7,633 nt of DNA, taken from Candidatus Zixiibacteriota bacterium (GTDB lineage: Bacteria; Blakebacterota; Blakebacteria; Blakebacterales; Blakebacteraceae). Both the position numbers and the translations under genes were made by a program. Where the stretch lies: positions 1 to 7,633 of the forward strand of contig JAUVWC010000054.1 of the NCBI GenBank assembly GCA_030604325.1, in the 5' to 3' direction. This document shows, in pieces, positions 5,672 through 7,633 of the stretch. The notes below the pieces were generated by a model that worked only from the letters and a program-made list of their open reading frames with translations, was not told the origin of the DNA and ran no database searches. The number at the start of each line of letters is the position of its first letter. Position 1 is the first letter of the stretch.

Positions 5672-7294
5672 ATGGCCAAGATTATCGAGTATGATGTGAA
5701 GGCCAGGGATCACCTCAAGCAGGGGGTGGACAAGATGGCCAACGCGCTGAGAGTCACGCTGGGCCCGAAGGGTCGCAACGTGGTTCTGGACAAGAAGTTT
5801 GGCTCCCCCACCGTGACCAAGGACGGCGTCACCGTGGCCAAGGAGATCGAGCTGGAGGATCCGTTCGAGAACATGGGCGCACAGATGTTGCGTGAAGTGG
5901 CTACCAAGACCAGCGATGTGGCCGGTGACGGCACGACTACCGCCACCGTGCTGGCCCAGTCGATTTTCCACGAGGGGCTGCGCAGTGTCACCGCCGGTTC
6001 GAACCCGATGGACCTGAAGAGGGGCATCGAGGCCGCCGTCGTTGTGGTCGTAGACGGGCTGAAGAAACTGTCTAAGGCTCTGTCCACTTCTACAGAGATC
6101 GCCCAGGTTGCGTCCATCTCCGCCAACAACGACAAGGAGATCGGCGAGCTGATCTCCGAGGCGATGGATAAGGTGGGCAAGGACGGCGTCATCACCGTCG
6201 AGGAGGCCAAGTCGATCGAGACCCATCTCGACATCGTCGAGGGGATGCAGTTCGACCGGGGTTACATCAGCCCCTACTTCATCACCGATCCGGACAGCAT
6301 GGAGGCTGTTCTGGAAGATGCGCTGATTCTGGTACATGACAAGAAAATCAGCGCGATGAAGGACCTGCTACCCATCCTGGAAAAGATCGCTCAGATGGGT
6401 AAGCCGCTGATAATCATCGCCGAAGACGTAGAGGGCGAAGCACTGGCCACTCTGGTCGTGAATAAGATCCGTGGCACTCTGAAGGTCGCCGCCGTCAAAG
6501 CGCCCGGATTCGGTGACAGGCGCAAGGCGATGCTGGAGGACATTGCCACACTGACGGGCGCCCGCGTCATCAGTGAGGATGCTGGCCTCAAGCTGGAGAA
6601 TACGACCTCTGGCGATCTGGGCACGGCCAAGACGGTGATCATCACCAAGGAAGACACTACCATCGTCGAGGGAGGCGGCACGAAAGAGGACATCAAGGGC
6701 CGCATCAACCAGATCAAGAAGCAGATCGAAGACACCACCAGCGACTACGACCGGGAGAAGCTGCAGGAGCGTCTGGCCAAGCTGGCCGGTGGAGTGGCGG
6801 TGATCAACGTCGGGGCGGCCACCGAGACCGAGATGAAGGAGAAGAAGGCCCGCGTCGAAGACGCTCTTCACGCCACGCGCGCGGCGGTGGAAGAGGGTAT
6901 AATCGCCGGTGGCGGAGTGGCCTATCTCCGTTTGATCGACGTACTTGACAAGCTGAAGCTTGAGGGTGATCAGGCCGTGGGGGTGAACATCGTCAAGAAG
7001 GCGCTCCTGGACCCGACCCGTCAGATCGCCGAGAACTCCGGATTCGAGGGCTCGATCGTTGTGCATAAGGTGCTCGATATGAAGCGGGATGAAGGCTTCA
7101 ACGCCCAAACCGAAACGTACGAGAACCTGGTGGAGAACGGCGTGCTCGACCCGACCAAGGTCGCACGTATCGCTCTGGAGAACGCCGCCAGTATCGCGGC
7201 GCTGTTGCTGACGACCGAGGCGATAGTGACCGAGAAGCCCGAGGAGGAGAAAGCACCGCCGATGCCTGGTGGCGGCGGAATGGGGATGTACTGA
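5672..7294 (+). CDS. groEL: Chaperonin GroEL (Hsp60)
   Basis: GroEL is the ATP-driven double-ring chaperonin that folds proteins with GroES. The 540-residue product is full length and all key sites are visible: LGPKGRNVV (30-38), the ATP-site Asp 51 in [17 protein letters not shown] (85-90), the apical-domain substrate and GroES-binding face around [11 protein letters not shown] (196-206), KAPGFGDRR (276-284), and Asp 397 in [16 protein letters not shown] (394-409), equivalent to the E. coli hydrolysis residue Asp398. AGGGVAYLR (412-420) and [11 protein letters not shown] (447-457) complete the equatorial domain. The tail PGGGGMGMY is a short version of the flexible Gly/Met C-terminus and ends in Tyr. 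AGGAGG lies at 5654-5659, a longish 12 bases before the ATG. It shares the CIRCE promoter with groES and ends before a strong terminator. It is the only groEL copy here. Confidence 0.99.
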   Translation: MAKIIEYDVKARDHLKQGVDKMANALRVTLGPKGRNVVLDKKFGSPTVTKDGVTVAKEIELEDPFENMGAQMLREVATKTSDVAGDGTTTATVLAQSIFHEGLRSVTAGSNPMDLKRGIEAAVVVVVDGLKKLSKALSTSTEIAQVASISANNDKEIGELISEAMDKVGKDGVITVEEAKSIETHLDIVEGMQFDRGYISPYFITDPDSMEAVLEDALILVHDKKISAMKDLLPILEKIAQMGKPLIIIAEDVEGEALATLVVNKIRGTLKVAAVKAPGFGDRRKAMLEDIATLTGARVISEDAGLKLENTTSGDLGTAKTVIITKEDTTIVEGGGTKEDIKGRINQIKKQIEDTTSDYDREKLQERLAKLAGGVAVINVGAATETEMKEKKARVEDALHATRAAVEEGIIAGGGVAYLRLIDVLDKLKLEGDQAVGVNIVKKALLDPTRQIAENSGFEGSIVVHKVLDMKRDEGFNAQTETYENLVENGVLDPTKVARIALENAASIAALLLTTEAIVTEKPEEEKAPPMPGGGGMGMY

Positions 7295-7344
7295 GCCGCT
7301 GCCTTCGTAGGTAAGCCGGATAGGAATCAGGCACACGAGTCGAC

Positions 7345-7380
7345 AGCGCCCCGCACGGATTTTCTCCGTGCGGGGCGTTT
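7345..7380 (+). terminator. Rho-independent terminator of groESL
   Basis: CGCCCCGCACGGA (7347-7359) pairs perfectly over 13 bp with TCCGTGCGGGGCG (7365-7377) around a TTTTC loop and runs directly into TTTGTG. It lies about 50 bases after the groEL stop. The U-tract is short but the stem is very strong. No T-tract lies on the minus-strand side, so it is oriented for groEL. Confidence 0.9.
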
Positions 7381-7425
7381 GTGCAGTGTGCCGGAGTATG
7401 CTCACTGGCATTCGCCGGATTGCTC

Positions 7426-7487
7426 AACCGCTGATTCGGTTTCGCGGTCCACAGAACGGACTGCGTGCCGACTTTCGTCGGACACGC
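7426..7487. other. Two hairpins between the convergent gene ends
   Basis: AACCG (7426-7430) pairs with CGGTT (7437-7441). GCGTGCCGAC (7463-7472) pairs over 10 bp with 7477-7487 around a TTTC loop, with one bulged A at 7482. Neither is followed by a clear T-tract on either strand. They could protect the 3' end of the minus-strand transcript or be incidental. No gene is visible between 7381 and 7531. Confidence 0.35.
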
Positions 7488-7494
7488 GACCTAA

Positions 7495-7518
7495 AGAACA
7501 GGTTCCGGATGGGAACTA
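7495..7518 (-). repeat. 24-base intergenic repeat, copy B
   Basis: Read on the minus strand from 7518 to 7495, the segment begins TAGTTCCCATC and ends CCTGTTCT, matching copy A (272-295) at 21 of 24 positions without gaps. On that strand it lies 13 bases after the stop codon of the partial minus-strand gene, mirroring copy A. It also contains a small stem, GTTCC/GGAAC around a five-base loop, which copy A retains with one mismatch. Confidence 0.55.
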
Positions 7519-7531
7519 TTTAACAGGCGCG

Positions 7532-7633
7532 TTACCGTGGGGATCGGGAGAAGGTGCACCGCACGATATTCTCCTCATCCCGGCTTCGCTCGTAGTTGGT
7601 GGTCTCGGCCAGCTGGCGTACCAGGGCCAGACC
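7532..7633 (-). CDS. C-terminal end of a HATPase-like protein (anti-sigma factor or histidine kinase type), truncated by window edge
   Basis: On the minus strand the frame is open from the window end to a TAA (complement of 7532-7534), giving 33 residues: GLALVRQLAETTNYERSRDE then ENIVRCTFSRSPR. The pattern G-x-x-L-V-R-x-L, then a charged turn, an Asn and an alternating beta strand, fits the G2 box and last strand of the GHKL/HATPase_c fold, especially short RsbW/SpoIIAB-like anti-sigma kinases, where GLxLVRxL lies near the C-terminus. The stretch is too short to tell an anti-sigma factor from a sensor kinase. It converges on groEL and lies beyond the groESL terminator, so it is a separate transcription unit. 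Confidence 0.5.
   Translation of the reverse strand, partial: GLALVRQLAETTNYERSRDEENIVRCTFSRSPR

Noticed and set aside
6368..7411. Minus-strand open frame of 347 codons opposite groEL, and another at 5591-6337
   Set aside because: Both mirror the well-conserved groEL codons and show no family motif. The first also runs through the groESL terminator.
7495..7534. Integron attC-like site at the right end
   Set aside because: No GTTRRRY and RYYYAAC core pair at the expected spacing, and no integrase or cassette structure in the window.

Overview
This window is a GC-rich bacterial chromosomal segment built mainly of housekeeping genes on the + strand. A type III pantothenate kinase (coaX) and a groESL operon behind a CIRCE operator (the HrcA site) mark it as bacterial and argue against an enterobacterium, where groE is sigma32-controlled. 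The phylum cannot be fixed from the sequence. No insertion sequence, phage gene, CRISPR array, tRNA or rRNA was seen.

Layout. Positions 3-263 are the 3' end of an unrecognised protein gene. A short intergenic region follows, with a 24-base repeat and a perfect 13-bp hairpin. Then comes a compact four-gene run: uvrB (345-2426, nucleotide excision repair), nadC (2423-3277, NAD synthesis), birA (ORF 3287-4306, biotin protein ligase) and coaX (4306-5079, first step of CoA synthesis). uvrB/nadC overlap as ATGA and birA/coaX as TAATG, which indicates one transcription unit with coupled translation. nadC, birA and coaX all serve cofactor supply (NAD, protein-bound biotin, CoA).

The second unit is groES (5308-5598) and groEL (5672-7294). 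It has its own sigma70-like promoter (5093-5120), an extended perfect CIRCE operator (5128-5162), a 145-base leader with several hairpins and a strong intrinsic terminator (7345-7380). The last 102 bases hold the 3' end of a convergent minus-strand gene, probably an anti-sigma-factor-like or histidine-kinase-like ATPase.

I found no new multi-gene system. The points most worth a second look are: (i) the first ~89 codons of the birA ORF, which sit where a winged-helix repressor domain would be and match one only if read across two frames; (ii) a 21/24-identical repeat in opposite orientation at the two ends of the window, each time just after a stop codon; (iii) a terminator-like hairpin immediately downstream of CIRCE in the groESL leader.
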